Shown here one piece after another: positions 35,029 through 46,973 of a DNA stretch of 64,000 nt (positions are counted from its first letter, which is position 1; each line of letters begins with the position of its first letter). The translations under genes and the position numbers were made by a program. Source of the stretch: Cheiracanthium punctorium (taxonomy: Eukaryota; Arthropoda; Arachnida; Araneae; Cheiracanthiidae); the NCBI GenBank assembly GCA_038373885.1, contig JAWZYV010012271.1, forward strand, positions 248,001 to 312,000, written 5' to 3'. The notes below the pieces were generated by a model. That model was not told where the DNA came from, ran no database searches, and saw only the letters and a list, made by a program, of their open reading frames with translations.

Positions 35029-35537
35029 CAGGGTTTCTACAGATTTCACAGCTTTTGCTTCCCTGACATCTATCATGCTCTTCCCTGACTTTTTATCTAG
35101 CAGCGTGCTTTCCTGAATTTTGCGTTTCTATTTTTAATATTACATCCTTTAATTAATAACTTTTTGTATATTTTGTCCCTTTTTTAAAAATGATAATAAC
35201 AATAATAATAAAATCAATATACACAAAAATATTATTTGACATCACTGGATTCTAACAAAAACCATGTTTGATAATAATTTAAGATAAAATTAAGAATATT
35301 TGAACTGAACAAGATATGCTAATAAAGGACACATTTTAAAATTATTTATAAGGTTAAATAAGAAAATGAAAATAAAACAATTTCTACAATTAGGTTCAAA
35401 CAGGAAGTATTTTCTTGATTTTGCATTTCCCTGACCTTTCTTCAATTTCTTCAAATTTCCCTGACTATTTTCCCAAATCCCTGACTTTCCCTGACCAAAA
35501 CTCATTTCCCTGACTTTCCAGGTCTGTAGAAACCCTG
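35029..35537. mobile_element. 509-bp TIR element with 5-bp target duplication
   Basis: The ends CAGGGTTTCTACAG and CTGTAGAAACCCTG are exact reverse complements, flanked by the 5-bp direct repeat CTATT (35024-35028 and 35538-35542). The right third repeats TTTCCCTGAC or CCCTGACTTTCC several times (35425-35520), and an echo occurs near the left end (CTTCCCTGAC). The same CCCTGAC/CCCGAC-rich design is seen at 34120-34265 and in the element at 42632-42905. Confidence 0.85.
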
Positions 35538-35906
35538 CTATTGTACTCAGAAACATAGTCATATTCCCTCAAATTCTGCAATTGATATGTCACCATCATG
35601 TCGTTGTTTAAGTAGCACAGATCTCTGTCAACATAAACACATATAAAAAATTAATGCATTAGTAGAAATATTCTTTTCTTTCTGGCACAAGCACTTTTAT
35701 TATATTTTCCAGTTTTTGCAGATGCCTAGAGTAATAGGCAAATTTCTGATATCAATTTAAAAAACATGGATAACTTTTCTATAAAATATCCGACACATTT
35801 TTAGAAACACTAGTTGCCTGCCAGTGGTAGAAATTCGACCACAAAGCATTATTTTTTTTTAATTTGAGTGTGAATAAAGTTCTTCTATCAGAGACCATTC
35901 CATATA

Positions 35907-36005
35907 CACTGGAACCTGCTAAAGTGACCACCTTGGCTAAGAGACTATCTGTCTTTAATGACCACTTTTATACAATTTCACTTTACAACCACCAGGGGGG
36001 GGGGG
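35907..36005. mobile_element. pogo/Tigger-like terminus
   Basis: TA is followed by CACTGGAACCTGCTAAAGTG and ACCACCTTGGCTAAG, then repeated GACCAC and CTTTA motifs. It closely matches the reversed end at 5658. The other end was not identified; a G tract follows at 35996-36007. Confidence 0.5.
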
Positions 36006-38129
36006 GAACGTTTAAAGACTACTTCTGAAACAATGTCTTTTCCCCAAGAAAAGGCGGAAATTTTAATCCGTATACAAAATAGTATTTAGATACAGAATTA
36101 AATAAATACAAAAATATCAATATACTAAAAAGAAATTTGTATGCTTATTGGTTACATAATGGGGAATTTCTGAAAACGTGTGGAATCTCTCTATTCTAAA
36201 AAAAAAGTAACGGCCACTGTCGCTGCCGCTGCTGTCAAGAGCTTGTTTGGCTATCTCCTCCTATTTGAGTTTAGAATAAGGTGTCAACGGATTTTGAAAA
36301 TTTCGAAAAACCTGATAAGCTGACTTAAATTTTGAAAATCAAAATATTTTAGAAGATATTAATAAACACATAATGGTTGCCAGATTTGGCATAAAATCAT
36401 TCATTCATTCCTTTGCAACAAAGCAATTCCAAGTATGTAGAATCGTGTGAAATTGACAAACATGAAGTAGAATGCTACCCATTTTATGCCAAATTAAAAA
36501 TTATATGCAATAAATAACTCAAAGTGTGTTGCACAAAGTTGACAATTTTCAAATAGTAAGATCGCTTAGACAACAGGCATTTAGAATTAGCGATTATCCG
36601 TTTTTCCAAAACAGAGTAACTAATTGTAACTGATTTTAGAAACGCCATCTTGGCATTAGGTACGATCCAGCAAAACGGTATCTTTCCAAGCAGGGTTAAT
36701 CTAAACCACGAGTTCCAAAATGTTTGAACCCAGTATCTTGAAAATGAAAAATAATTAAAATGCAAATTATTTTAAAGCGGTTCGGTCCAGCTGGAGTATT
36801 TGCTACCAGTAAGAATATTTGGTGGCATTAACTATGCCATTACAGCAGTTCTAGTACACTTTGGATATTTGCCAGCACGGCGAGATGATATAATTCGTGG
36901 TGCTAAATACGCCAATGTGCAAAGGATTATGTGAATGAAAATATGGATAACGGTTTCCCGGAAACCTTACATGCACAGTAATTATAGGTTGTGAGCATAT
37001 GTAAATAGCCAAATAATGAAAAGTCGCCATTGGTGGCAAGTTATCCTAGCTATTCTGTAGTTTTTATCAAAGAAAACATATGAAGTACTGTTTTCTTAGG
37101 CTAATTATTAACTATACATATACGTAAGTCACTATATGAAAAATTGCCATAAATGACTAATGCACAAGGTGTTCCATGGGTTTCACATAATTAAAATATA
37201 GTGGGAAGTTTAAATTTTTATGTTCCAATGAACATGCAAGAACCAAGCAATGTGTAGCTCGGTAACATTCTATCTGATCCAACCTTTGGGTTTTCTTTGT
37301 TGAAATTGTGTCTTTTTTACGAATAAGCCTAATTAGGAGCAGAATGCCTCATAAGAAAAGCGAGTGTAGCGAGTCTAGGGGGCCTTGGCCCCTAGTTGAA
37401 TAAAAATACGAAATTAAATTAAGCTTCCAAAATATGGGAAGGGATAAACAGCTATGTACTGAAATCGCTTTAGGTTTGTAAGAATTTTGCATAGATCACA
37501 ATTATTCGGCAATTTTTCACTTGCTCCCGGCTAACCGTGAAAAAAAAAAAAAAAAAAAAAACACTCAGTGAAAGAATTTAAAAACTCTACAGGACTTGGA
37601 AGAGCTTTCACTGTCGTCATAGCAAATTATTTTATCGTAGCCACGGTGATATGTTTTCTATTCATCAGATATTCGATTATGCCAACATTAATAAAAGTTC
37701 AATCATCATTTTTGGGTTCTATTATAACTGACTTCAATATGTTATCTGAGAATATGTTTTCGGAAATGTTTCCTTACACTTCATAAATAGTATTATTTTC
37801 ATTCCCTCTTAAATGCTGAGGTATTTCTTCAATAACATTTTTGGAGGAAATCTGTTTTAGCATACTGTCTGGTGGGAGGTTATGAAGAAATAGTCGATTT
37901 GGCACTTTTCTGTGGAGCGTCTCTTGGATTCCGACCTGCCCGGAACGAATAGTAAATATTATTCTCTTCTCCAAGGTTTTCCTACAGCTTTAAAACATGG
38001 AATTTACAACTCTTCGCACACTTATCACCGTCTAAAAATAGTCGCCAAGCACATTTTAGTCATTGGCATATCACCAAACTTGGGAATAATGCCACTTTTT
38101 GCAAATTTTGTTGTAATACTATAACCCTA

Positions 38130-38292
38130 CAGGGACGTACCCAGAAAAAAATTTCGGGGTGGTTCCGAAAATTTTGGAGGGGGTCCAAATGGTGAAAAAT
38201 CAGAATTTTATACAACAAAACTTCATCATTATTATTTTGTTTACAAAAACTGAAATTTCGGAGGGGGTCCGGACCCCCTGGGTACGTCCATG
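38130..38292. mobile_element. 163-bp MITE with 15-bp TIRs
   Basis: The left end is CAGGGACGTACCCAG; the complement of the right end is CATGGACGTACCCAG (one mismatch). The flanks carry the 6-bp direct repeat ACCCTA (38124-38129 and 38293-38298). The interior contains TTTCGG-GGGG-GTCC motifs in both halves. Confidence 0.8.
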
Positions 38293-39002
38293 ACCCTATA
38301 GTTCTACTAAAACTAAGGGTTTTTATTTCAAAATTACACAACAATGGAACCATTGCCTGACTTGGCACAAAATACTACGTGCCAAATTACTTCTCTAATT
38401 TTTTACTGTGCATTAGCATAACACAAAAATTTTAACATTCGCACAAACAACTCCATACGAACTTTAATTGTGCCAAATTTCAGGGTCATCCGTTCGCGCA
38501 GTGAGCTGCAAAAGGGACACTAAGGTTTTACTTAGCGTATTTATATATACATAGATGTATGTCCCTTCATCTCCCATCACCGTAAATTTCATTATTATCT
38601 GGTAAACAGACATAGGAAAATTAACTAATTCTTCTGATTTTTGTCATGTTCAGCATAAATAGGTGGCTAAAACGTCAAACCACTGAACATGAAAGGGTTA
38701 ACAGAACCTGGATCTATAGGTATCTATTTAACTATTCTCTATCTAATTAACTGTATTAAAAATCCAAATAACTTAACTGTATCAAATGTTTCTGAGTGCA
38801 ATAGCTTTTATTGGATCGATATCACAATTTAAAACTGAAATTTATAACCTCATTACAAAAGATCAAGCGAATAGAACTTCATGTGACCTGTTAATAAGTA
38901 GAAAACTCCTGGTTGCACAACATAAATTACTTAACATAACAATAATCTCATGACAGCCTTCACAGTAAATCTCTGAAACCATACATTTTGTTTAACTCTT
39001 AC

Positions 39003-39089
39003 TTTATATTTCTGTTGCAATTCAGCTGAGTCTTGTTTCTCAGTTTCTAAAACACGACGTTTTTCTGTTGTTTCTTCAGCATAATCCAT
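39003..39089 (-). CDS. GPATCH8: GPATCH8 exon downstream of the G-patch
   Basis: These 87 bases are phase 0 at both ends, with acceptor TTTTTAATAG and donor AAA|GTAAGAG. They encode residues 1-29 of the partial protein, MDYAEETTEKRRVLETEKQD followed by SAELQQKYK. Vertebrate GPATCH8 has [27 protein letters not shown] immediately after the G-patch, so the Met is internal by homology rather than a start. Directly upstream the protein should end in a MGMGRMEME-like sequence. I scanned the minus strand to 64000 for the G-patch (HGWKLGQGLG) and did not find it, so the previous exon is probably outside the window behind an intron of at least 25 kb. Confidence 0.93.
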
Positions 39090-40319
39090 CTATTAAAAAA
39101 AAAAAAAAAGAAAAGAAAAGGGAATCATGATACTAATCACAAACAAAAAGCCCTGAATTCCATTTATCACGTCATGTTTCATGTAGCATTAAAAAGCTTG
39201 TAGATAATACATCTGCAATCTGTTAAGAATTAGAAAAAATTAACAATAAAAATATTTTCAATTTTTTTAATGTTAATTGAAAAAATTCAATTTCGTTAAA
39301 AGAATAAAACTTTTTCACTACTTCGAAAGAAAGTAATGAAAAAGTTTTATTTCTTTTCACAGATATTATTATTATTGAATGTTTGAAAAATAGGTTATAA
39401 ACCAACTATTTCTTTCTTGCTTGCTTGCCTTTATATAAAAAGTAATTTTTGTGGCATAATACTGAAACAATTTTTAATGTTTACATATTTATGCATCAGA
39501 TAATAATTCTCATGAGGATCATAACATTTTAAATTGATAAACACAGACAACAATGAAAAGGCTTTCAGAATTCTAAAACTAATTTTCTTTAATTTATGAT
39601 ATCTAAAGAAGAGAAAATTACATACTGTATGTTGAAACGATATTTTTTTCCCCAAAATGTAGGTTGTCGCAACAAAAACCAATTTTTTGCAAACAATAAA
39701 GCAGTTACTGTACTTTTAAGGTAAAATCTATATAAATAAAACAACATACCTCGAAGCAGTGCTTTCGAAATTCGAATTATTTTAGGAGATATCGATAAAA
39801 AGCATGTCGCAAAAGGCTAATTTCTGCTCTCCGTCATTTCGCAATTGTAACCCCGCAGTGAAAAAAGGGAGAATTAAGCATATCTAGGTTGCCATATTTG
39901 GCAAGTTTGTTAAATGATTCTGACCCTTGAAGTAAAAATAAAGAATAACAATTTCTCTTTTTTAGATTATTGTAAGGTTATTTTTTAATTAAAATATCTT
40001 CTGCATGTGAAATCAGAACAGGAATGAAATGTTTTATACTCAAAAGAAAAATAGGATTTTGAAATTTTCAGAGACTAAAATCTACAACTTTTTAATCTAG
40101 GCAAAAAATAAAATGGTTGATATGCGATTTTGAGAAGATGTGATTCTAGCACTAGGCGCAATTTATCATCTGCTACTTAGATTATGAATACACCTGAATA
40201 AATGTTTAAAACTTTCATTCAGTTCGAATTGTGCATTTTTCTGCACAGCTTTTCCCATCTATTTCTAATGTATTACATCAAGAAAAAGGATTTTAGAAAT
40301 ATCAATTTTAATTGTGTTT

Positions 40320-40480
40320 AATCATACTCATGAATAATGATATACTTTCAAACTTAATGGAATAAGGGAAAAAAATAGGGAAGACTCATAGATTATAATA
40401 CGCTTTTAATATATAGCACTTTAGTGCATATTTAAAGTCAAAGTGTTTCAGATTTTCTTACTTTTTTTTTTTCTTCCTTT
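40320..40480 (+). mobile_element. Fragment of the same Helitron family
   Basis: The reverse complement of this stretch matches about 21740-21890 of the Helitron in block order: AAAATCTGAAACACTT, ATGCACTAAAGTGCTATATA, CCTTATTCCATTAAGTTTGA. It is therefore in the opposite orientation. The ends are not defined. Confidence 0.6.
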
Positions 40481-40603
40481 CTGTTTTTTGATAAATATAC
40501 CCAGGCCAATATACCCAGAAGCTCTTCAGAATTAATATGGGAGGAAAATAATTTGTACCTTTTTGTAGGTTTTTATCATTTAACTATCTTATTTTTGTAA
40601 CCA

Positions 40604-41250
40604 GGGGAAGTAGAGATAAGAAAAGGAACTGTGCAAACCATAATTCACAAAAATATTGGTTATAGCAAAGTTTGTGCAATGTGGGTGCCGAAGCATCTGT
40701 CAGGCAGTCAGAAAGCAGTGAAAATGGATGTTTGCCTGACCAATCTGCTCAGATACGCGAACGAAGTAACTTGTGGCATGTGATGAAACTTGGTATCACC
40801 ACCCCAGCTCCCTTCTTCCAAAAAAAGCCCATTCTACCCAGAAAGCTGGAAAATCAGTTCAGTGCTCAGTTTCCTTTTCGACGACAAAGGACGTTTTCTT
40901 ATCGAGTGGCTACAACAGTGTGCAACAGTTACTGCTGAGGTGTATTGCAACAAAGAACAAGCCATCAAGAACAAGCATAGAGGCAAACTCACAAACGAGA
41001 TAGTGCGGGACCTGATTTGTCCCAACATGACTCGCACATATCTTTGGCCCCTTAAAAAAAATCATTTAAAGGTCAGAGATTCACCTGTGACAAGGAAGTA
41101 CAAGACACTGTAGAAAACTGGATCCTACAACAACCTACAAATTTCTATACTGAAGACTCCACTCCCTTCCTGTGCACTGGGATCAGTGTTACAAGGCGTG
41201 ACCTTCACAAACAAGGCCTGCTGGCTCAAATATTGAGTCATTCATTGTAG
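40604..41250 (+). pseudogene. mariner-type transposase fossil
   Basis: Homology to mariner transposases is spread over three frames. Frame 1 (from 40604) reads RKGTVQTIIHKNIGYSKVCA, then WVPKHLSGSQKAVKMDVCL. A second frame (about 40870-41010) reads LFDDKGRFLIEWLQ and IKNKHRGKLTNE. A third (about 41065-41250) reads KGQRFTCDKEVQDTVENWIL and QQPTNFY. These correspond to the helix-turn-helix/KWVP region, the DDKG.LLIEFL region and the C-terminal LKGQRF..DEEV...V..WL.QQP..FY region. The region with the first catalytic Asp is partly lost, and several frameshifts and stops show that the copy is long dead. No flanking mariner termini were recognised. Confidence 0.85.
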
Positions 41251-41408
41251 GCCAAATTTAGACGTAAATATAAAAGTTGTATAGCAATATTATGATTGTG
41301 GTTGCTTATCATCAGTTTATAAAATTTATTATTTCTTACATTTATCTTGATTACGGATTAAATATGACACTAAAAATGCATTTAGAAATTGTGATTGTAG
41401 CTCCAATG

Positions 41409-41442
<34 letters not shown>

Positions 41443-41625
41443 TTTAACTTTTGTTCTGTAGATATGTTTTTATTCACATAAATTTGATAAAATGATGATG
41501 AGCAACCAGAATTTTAATTTTATTTTACAAGTTTTGATTTTATACCTAAATTGGCCTACTTAGGATGACGTATTCCTTAAGCCAGCAGGCCTTAGTTGCG
41601 AATGTCACGTACAAGGTCCATGATA
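41190..41625. repeat. Inverted repeat including the mariner 3' end and an (AT)15 loop
   Basis: CAAGGCCTGCTGGCT (41212-41226) ... GTAGGCCAAATTTA is mirrored by TAAATTGGCCTAC ... AGCCAGCAGGCCTTA (41546-41594). Outer blocks (ACAAGGCGTGACCTTC against GTCACGTACAAGG) and inner blocks (GTTGCTTATCATCA against TGATGATGAGCAAC) extend it. The loop contains (AT)n at 41410-41439. The last codons of the mariner fossil lie within the left arm, so part of that transposon was inverted and duplicated. Confidence 0.7.
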
Positions 41626-41728
41626 ATTATATATAGTTCAACTGTTTCACAGGCACTGTAATATTGTTATTAAAATTTATTCACATATAATTGAAGTCTC
41701 CTTTTCTTTGGGCAACTCTTATATTATA

Positions 41729-42278
41729 CAGTCAAACCTGTCTATTTCGAATTTCATGGAAAAGGGGGGGGAAATTGAGATAGGCTTAGAGTTATAGAGG
41801 TTTTAAATGCTGTCAGTTAAAAATGTTTTATTTGCTTTTGCTGTAGAAAAATATAGCAGATGATTGCAGATCTATATTACGCATATCCATAATACTTTTA
41901 AAAAACATAAAATGTACCTTTAACAATAAAAATAGCCTTTCAATGACTTTTGAAATCTAACTTTCTTTGTATCTGATAGCTTTCTAAGGTTACCAAGAGC
42001 TGTGAATCCCTTACAGCAAAATTTACCTGAGACTTAAGGAAAGTTCAGAATTATACTTCCTTCTCTGCTTCTTTTGTTGTCTCTTTAGACGCATCAGTAT
42101 GCAACTTTTGTCGAAGAAAGTTGCTCTTTAAGCACTGATTTTTGTAATTTACACTAACTAAACTCAGAGATATAGAGGTTTTGAAGAAAATTTTTTTGAG
42201 ATAAACAAGGAAAATACATTGAATTTTTATTGTAAATGTAGGGAATATTAGAAATTTCGAGATATACAGGTTTGACTG
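41729..42278. mobile_element. 550-bp pogo/Tigger-type non-autonomous element
   Basis: The termini CAGTCAAACCTGTCTATTTC and CAGTCAAACCTGTATATCTC (right end, complement) match except for two or three bases. Both are flanked by TA (41727-41728 and 42279-42280), the insertion target of the Tc1-mariner-pogo group. Subterminal repeats of TTAGAGxTATAGAGGTTTT type occur at 41788 and 42166. No intact coding frame remains. Confidence 0.85.
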
Positions 42279-42631
42279 TACTCTAATCATTTTTCCTTTA
42301 CAAATTTGGAAATTAACCCTTCCGCTCCCAAGCTTTGCTTTGGAATGCTTGCCAAAATCCCAGAAATGACAGAGAAATGTTTTTTTATGCTTTCCCCCAC
42401 GAAACACGTTTATTTTGTATCTGTGTAGATATATCTCTGTCAAAACAGGAGTGCAAAGAATCAGTGGGAGTGAAAGGAATATCTTCCACCCTCTCCTCCC
42501 CCGAAGTATTTGCAAAGCACCCGTTCGTACATGCAGTTGATCACTAAAAGTATGTAAATAGCTTTAATTTTATTTTCTGCTTTTGACCAAAATTTTCACA
42601 GGAAGATTTATAAATAGAAAATATGCTTTTA

Positions 42632-42905
42632 CAGGGTGTCTACCAAATTTCTGAAAGTCAATTTCCCGACTTTTGGGAGGTAGAAGGACCAGAAGCGTAT
42701 ATAAGTTTCCAAATAGGTTCCGTATAAGGTTCCAAATAAGTTTCCAAAGTAACAAATAGGAAGGGTTAAAAAAAAGGGATGCCGAAAAAAAAAATGATTC
42801 TTTTGGTGAATTTTCCGGACCCATTAACCAATTTCCCGGTTTTTTCCGGACCCATTTTCCAATTTCCCGGCTTTTTCCAGACTTTCCGGAGCGGTAGACA
42901 CCCTG
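42632..42905. mobile_element. 274-bp TIR element with 5-bp target duplication
   Basis: The ends CAGGGTGTCTACC and GGTAGACACCCTG are exact complements. The flanks carry TTTTA on both sides (42627-42631 and 42906-42910). The interior is rich in TTTCCCG and TTTTCCGGACCCATT repeats, like the 35029-35537 element. Confidence 0.82.
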
Positions 42906-42989
42906 TTTTAATAATATAAGAAGTAAAATGAAATCATATTGGTGTGTTTTAAATTGTATAAATTATAATATATTGCAGCAAAAAATGGA

Positions 42990-43660
42990 ATTAAGTGAAC
43001 AGAATTTTATGTCACAGCCATTTAAAGAGTTAAACAATTTAAAACCATCAATAACATTCTTGCATTTAGAGTTCAATCATGACACTTCTTCAAAGATTCT
43101 TGATGAAAGAGAAAATTCTCTCTCAACATCTGCGCTACCATTATATATTTATAAACACATTTCACAAGCTTTTCAATGGTGTGATATTTTGACTGACCAG
43201 AATGGTTTTTAATATTGAAAATTTCTTTCCAAAAGTGATTGATTCTCAGTTCTGGAGTAGAAATTTTGGTAAATGGTTCTATTTGTAACAATTTCCACTC
43301 ATCTATCAGAAAATCTATATTGCAATTTCAGGCATTTCTTTGCTAATTTCAGCGATGTATTCACAGCTGTCAGATTTTTAAGTTTCTGATCGTTGTAAAC
43401 ATGAAAAATACTTCAGCATTTTGTCTCTCTCTTTTTTTTTTTAATTAATACTGAACATAAGCAGAACAATGCATTTAATTCAAATTTCTGACTGGTCTCT
43501 TTCAGAAAGTTTTTGAATTTCTTCTTCAGCATATTGCCCACATAGTACTTCTTTTGGTGACAAAACATTTTCACTTTTGAAAACATTTTCTGAAATTTCT
43601 TGTAAAATACATGTGTACATATTTTCAGGCATGTATATTTATACCAGGGATGAAAATGCA
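42990..43660 (-). pseudogene. Decayed hAT transposase C-terminal region
   Basis: The minus-strand frame gives LRINHFWKEIFNIKNHSGQS, then KYHTIEKLVKCVYKY. A one-base shift then gives NGSADVEREFSLSSRIFEEV. The order FW..V......G...Y..L...V......S.ADVER.FS is the hAT C-terminal dimerisation domain. A stop follows, and KCKNVIDGFK continues in the shifted frame. Sequence up to about 43660 shows only weak residual coding. It belongs to a different hAT lineage from the 30.7-33.0 kb copy (SADVER.FS against VEVERSFS). The termini are unknown. Confidence 0.8.
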
Positions 43661-44265
43661 AAAATACGAAAAAGAGGAATGCTTTGCAAGCTGAAATTTA
43701 ACATTGATAAATTACATGGTATACCAAACAATTTCTACCATTTAAATTTCAATCACAAACAAATAATCAGTTTTGGGTTAAGTTATAGAACATTTAATAA
43801 AGGAAAATAGGCTGTAGATTATCTTAAACAATGTCATAAAATCCAAGGTCAAAACAAATCGTATTAATATCTTGTACCTAAATTTCAGACTATTCTAAAA
43901 AATCTGATTTTAAGGCCTTAAAATTTGAGGAAAAATGATGGGGGTTCTGTGAAAACACACACAGTCACCCATTATCTTGCTCTGCTGAAATATTCACACC
44001 TGCAGTATTGCAACCATACAAGCGTATTCACCATATGATGGAGAACCAGAATTGTACTCACAGTATTACTCTTATGAAAAAGCAAACATTTTGACTTAAA
44101 TCACTTTTCCACATTTAAAAATGTCCCATTACCATAAACTGTTAGGGGACCATATAAATATTGAAATTTTAAATTATAGGTTATAATGTCATTTTCTGGC
44201 ATAATGCAGGGAAAGAAGCAAAACTTACTAATTTTTAAGGCTCTATAGAAATCTATCTGGAATCA
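43661..44265. other. Gene-free AT-rich stretch
   Basis: Nothing beyond chance open frames was recognised between the hAT fossil and the long hairpin. Confidence 0.4.
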
Positions 44266-45530
44266 GACTTACTAACAAGGAGAGGGCGTGACCTTGGAAT
44301 CACCGATTTGAACAAAATTTGGTGCAAATATAGTTCACAAGACATGGAGCAAATTTTAGGACGCAACTTGCAGGCGTTCTCAAGAAATCACGCACCAAAC
44401 ATTCGAAAATAAGTGCTTGCAGCTTAAATACTTTTTTCATACAAATAATCAGAGTCCCCATGGCGTAGAGTGGAAACGCGTTAGGTTGCGATACCGATGT
44501 TGGAGGGTTCGATGCCAGCTGTAGCCGAAATTTTTTTTAATCTTTCTTTTTTCATTTTAATTAAATAATAAAATAAAATTAATTTTAACATCACAACTTG
44601 CTTAACTAAATAAATTTCAAATAAATTATTAATATAATAGGTATTTCCCCCCCCCCCCCCCGTGTGGTATTTACAAATAGCATAGTAATTTAATACGCAT
44701 TATCACAATGAGCATTTATTTTTATACTACGTATATTTTTCTAAATTTGGCATTTTTTTATGTACCTGCTTAAATTACATCATTGGTGAGCATAGTGTAA
44801 ATATCTTTAAAATGTCCATGTAATAAAAAGTTTGTGTTTCCCAAATGAGTACATCCAATTCAATGCACAAGGGGCTCTAACGCGTTACATTTGGAGAAAA
44901 CCGCTCTAAACGCCAAACCATTAGACCGACAACCACGCAACCTCTGCTTTATACGCCCTCTCTCTAAAGGAATATAATTCGGAAGACAAACAGTCACAAA
45001 ATTAGATATGTTTGCATGCTCCATGCAATTGTTCCTTGATGAAGCATTCTGTAGGATTAAATTGTTTATTTTAATTATTTTTTGCGTATTAAATTACTAT
45101 GCTATTTGTAAATACCACACAGGGGGGGGAAATACCTATTATATTAATAATTTATATGAAATTTATTCAGTTAAGCAAGTTGTGATGTTAAAATTAATTT
45201 TTTTTTTATTATTTAATTAAATTGGACATTAACATGAAAAAAGAAAGATTCAAAAAAATTTCGGCGTCAGCTGGCATCGAACCCCCCAACATCGAAATCG
45301 CAACCTAATGTGTTTCCGCTCTACGCCATGGGGACTCTGATTATTTGCATGAAAAAAAAGTATTTAAGCTGCAAGTGCTTATTTTTGAATGTTTGGAGCG
45401 TGATTTCTTGAGAACGCCTGCAAGTTGCGTCCTAAAATTTGCACCAGTGATTGTATGTCTTGTGAACTATATTTGCACCAAATTTCGTTCGAATCGGTGA
45501 TTCCAAGGTCGCGCTCTCTCCTTGTAAGTC
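44266..45530. mobile_element. 1.27-kb hairpin with ~435-bp arms carrying tRNA-like promoter boxes
   Basis: The left arm 44266-44700 and right arm 45084-45530 are reverse complements at roughly 90% identity or better by eye; the loop is 383 bases. Each arm holds a box-A-like sequence, TGGCGTAGAGTGG (44461-44473) or its TGGCGTAGAGCGG form (45316-45328, minus strand). Each also holds a perfect box B GGTTCGATGCC (44506-44516; 45273-45283, minus strand), with tRNA-like spacing. The arms pair poorly as a tRNA cloverleaf (the D stem GCGT/ACGC fits, the anticodon and T stems do not), so these are tRNA-derived rather than functional tRNA genes. The loop has another tRNA-like D-arm motif, GGTCTAATGGTTTGGCG, on the minus strand near 44920. 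No target duplication was established. Confidence 0.85.
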
Positions 45531-46973
45531 GTATACGTGTAGCATGCAGATGTGCAATGCCGAGTATGCAACACTAGTACAGGAAGAGTTTTCTACACTG
45601 GTGCATATTTGCATTGCAGCCGAAGAAAGCTATATTTTGAGCAAATGTTACACTAACAGGATTTGTAATATTATTTTAAGTTTCTAAAATACATATTTCA
45701 AATTTTAAAATGTCCTTTTTTCTAATTTAATGATTAATGAAGTGTTTTATTCTCTTGTTTTTGTATTTTAAGTTCTTTAACACCAGTTCATTTAAAAAAC
45801 TCTTTAAAAAATTCTATTTTCAGTATAAGCTATATTTTTATGTTAATTTATTGGATACACATAGCTAAACATTAATCTTCCTTATTGCAATCTACAATCG
45901 TAAAATAGTTGATGAAATTGCTAATAAATGTTACAAGGCTTAAAACCATGTACATTAATATTTCTCAAATTCATTTTGTATACAGCCCCTATTTCGCATC
46001 TAGAAAAGTGCACTAGCTGTAACTCAGTGAATTTTGGTCATAGAAGGACGATTAAAAAAAAATTTTTAATTGTCCTTGAAATTACATAAGGAAAAATTTT
46101 CTAAATATAACTGATTGAACCGGGGAACCGTATAAAAATTTAAATTTCGTATTTTTTTTATAGGAATCGATTTATTGACTTCGATTGTTTCTTATATAAT
46201 AGACTATACAATTTAAAGCATTTTTGCAACTGGAACTGTGTCTCTGACTAACTGTTTAGGATATAGCCATTGGGCACCATTAACACTGGATACCCTGTAT
46301 ATATATAGTAAATAGTATGGGTTTGTAAGTTTATTTTATTAATTTTGAATCACAAACTAATCAATAAGAAATTAATTAATATTTTTCATTAATTCCATAA
46401 TCATGTTATTTTATAATTTATCTATGAGTTTGAAGCTTAGCACCCCCTCTTTGGGTTTGAAGAATGTTCGCCGCTTATTAAAATCAATTTAGTTGGGTAC
46501 AAATATGATTTTATTAAGTGGCAGGAAGACTGTAAGATTTATATTTTAAATAACAAACAGTGCCCATTAGTAAAAGCTACACTTTTATGCAAGTTGTGTA
46601 ATTGTCAGTTTACATTTTTTAAATAAAAATTCAAGTTTTGCATTCAGAAAATGTCACAAATTTTTCCATTTACCAATGGATTTTCTAAAACTACTCAAAT
46701 TTTCAGATCCAAAAATGACCACAAACATTTAATTTTTGATCCACACATTCAGTATCATCTGTAACTTTCTTTATGTATGCATAATATTTAGAAATAATCT
46801 GGGGGGGGGGGGAAGAAAATATATACATCAAGGGCACAAAATAGAAATAAAAATGTGGCAGGAGCAACAATATCTCACATAGTGTGCACCGACAAAGGTT
46901 TTTCTAAAGTGACATAGGGCCTTGATAATTATTGTGGTGTAGTAATTCACCAAGTCCATAATTATATCATGTA
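45531..46973. other. Gene-free stretch with a repeat terminus
   Basis: Mostly AT-rich. ACTGGATACCCTGTA at about 46284-46298 looks like the right-hand end of a CAGGGTATCC-type element; a similar GTGGATACCCTGTA is at 55777-55790. A G tract lies at 46801-46812. No coding frame was recognised. Confidence 0.4.

Noticed and set aside
36484..36765. 93-residue minus-strand open frame
   Set aside because: No recognisable domain, no splice signals and the composition of translated AT-rich repeat.
39069..39089. ATG at 39089 as the true GPATCH8 start
   Set aside because: Homologous proteins continue upstream through the G-patch without a break and a good splice acceptor directly precedes it; an alternative start cannot be excluded but is not the simplest reading.
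44454..44530. Functional tRNA gene in the left hairpin arm
   Set aside because: Boxes A and B are good, but the anticodon and T stems have mismatches and the same sequence recurs inverted in the other arm, so a tRNA-derived repeat fits better.
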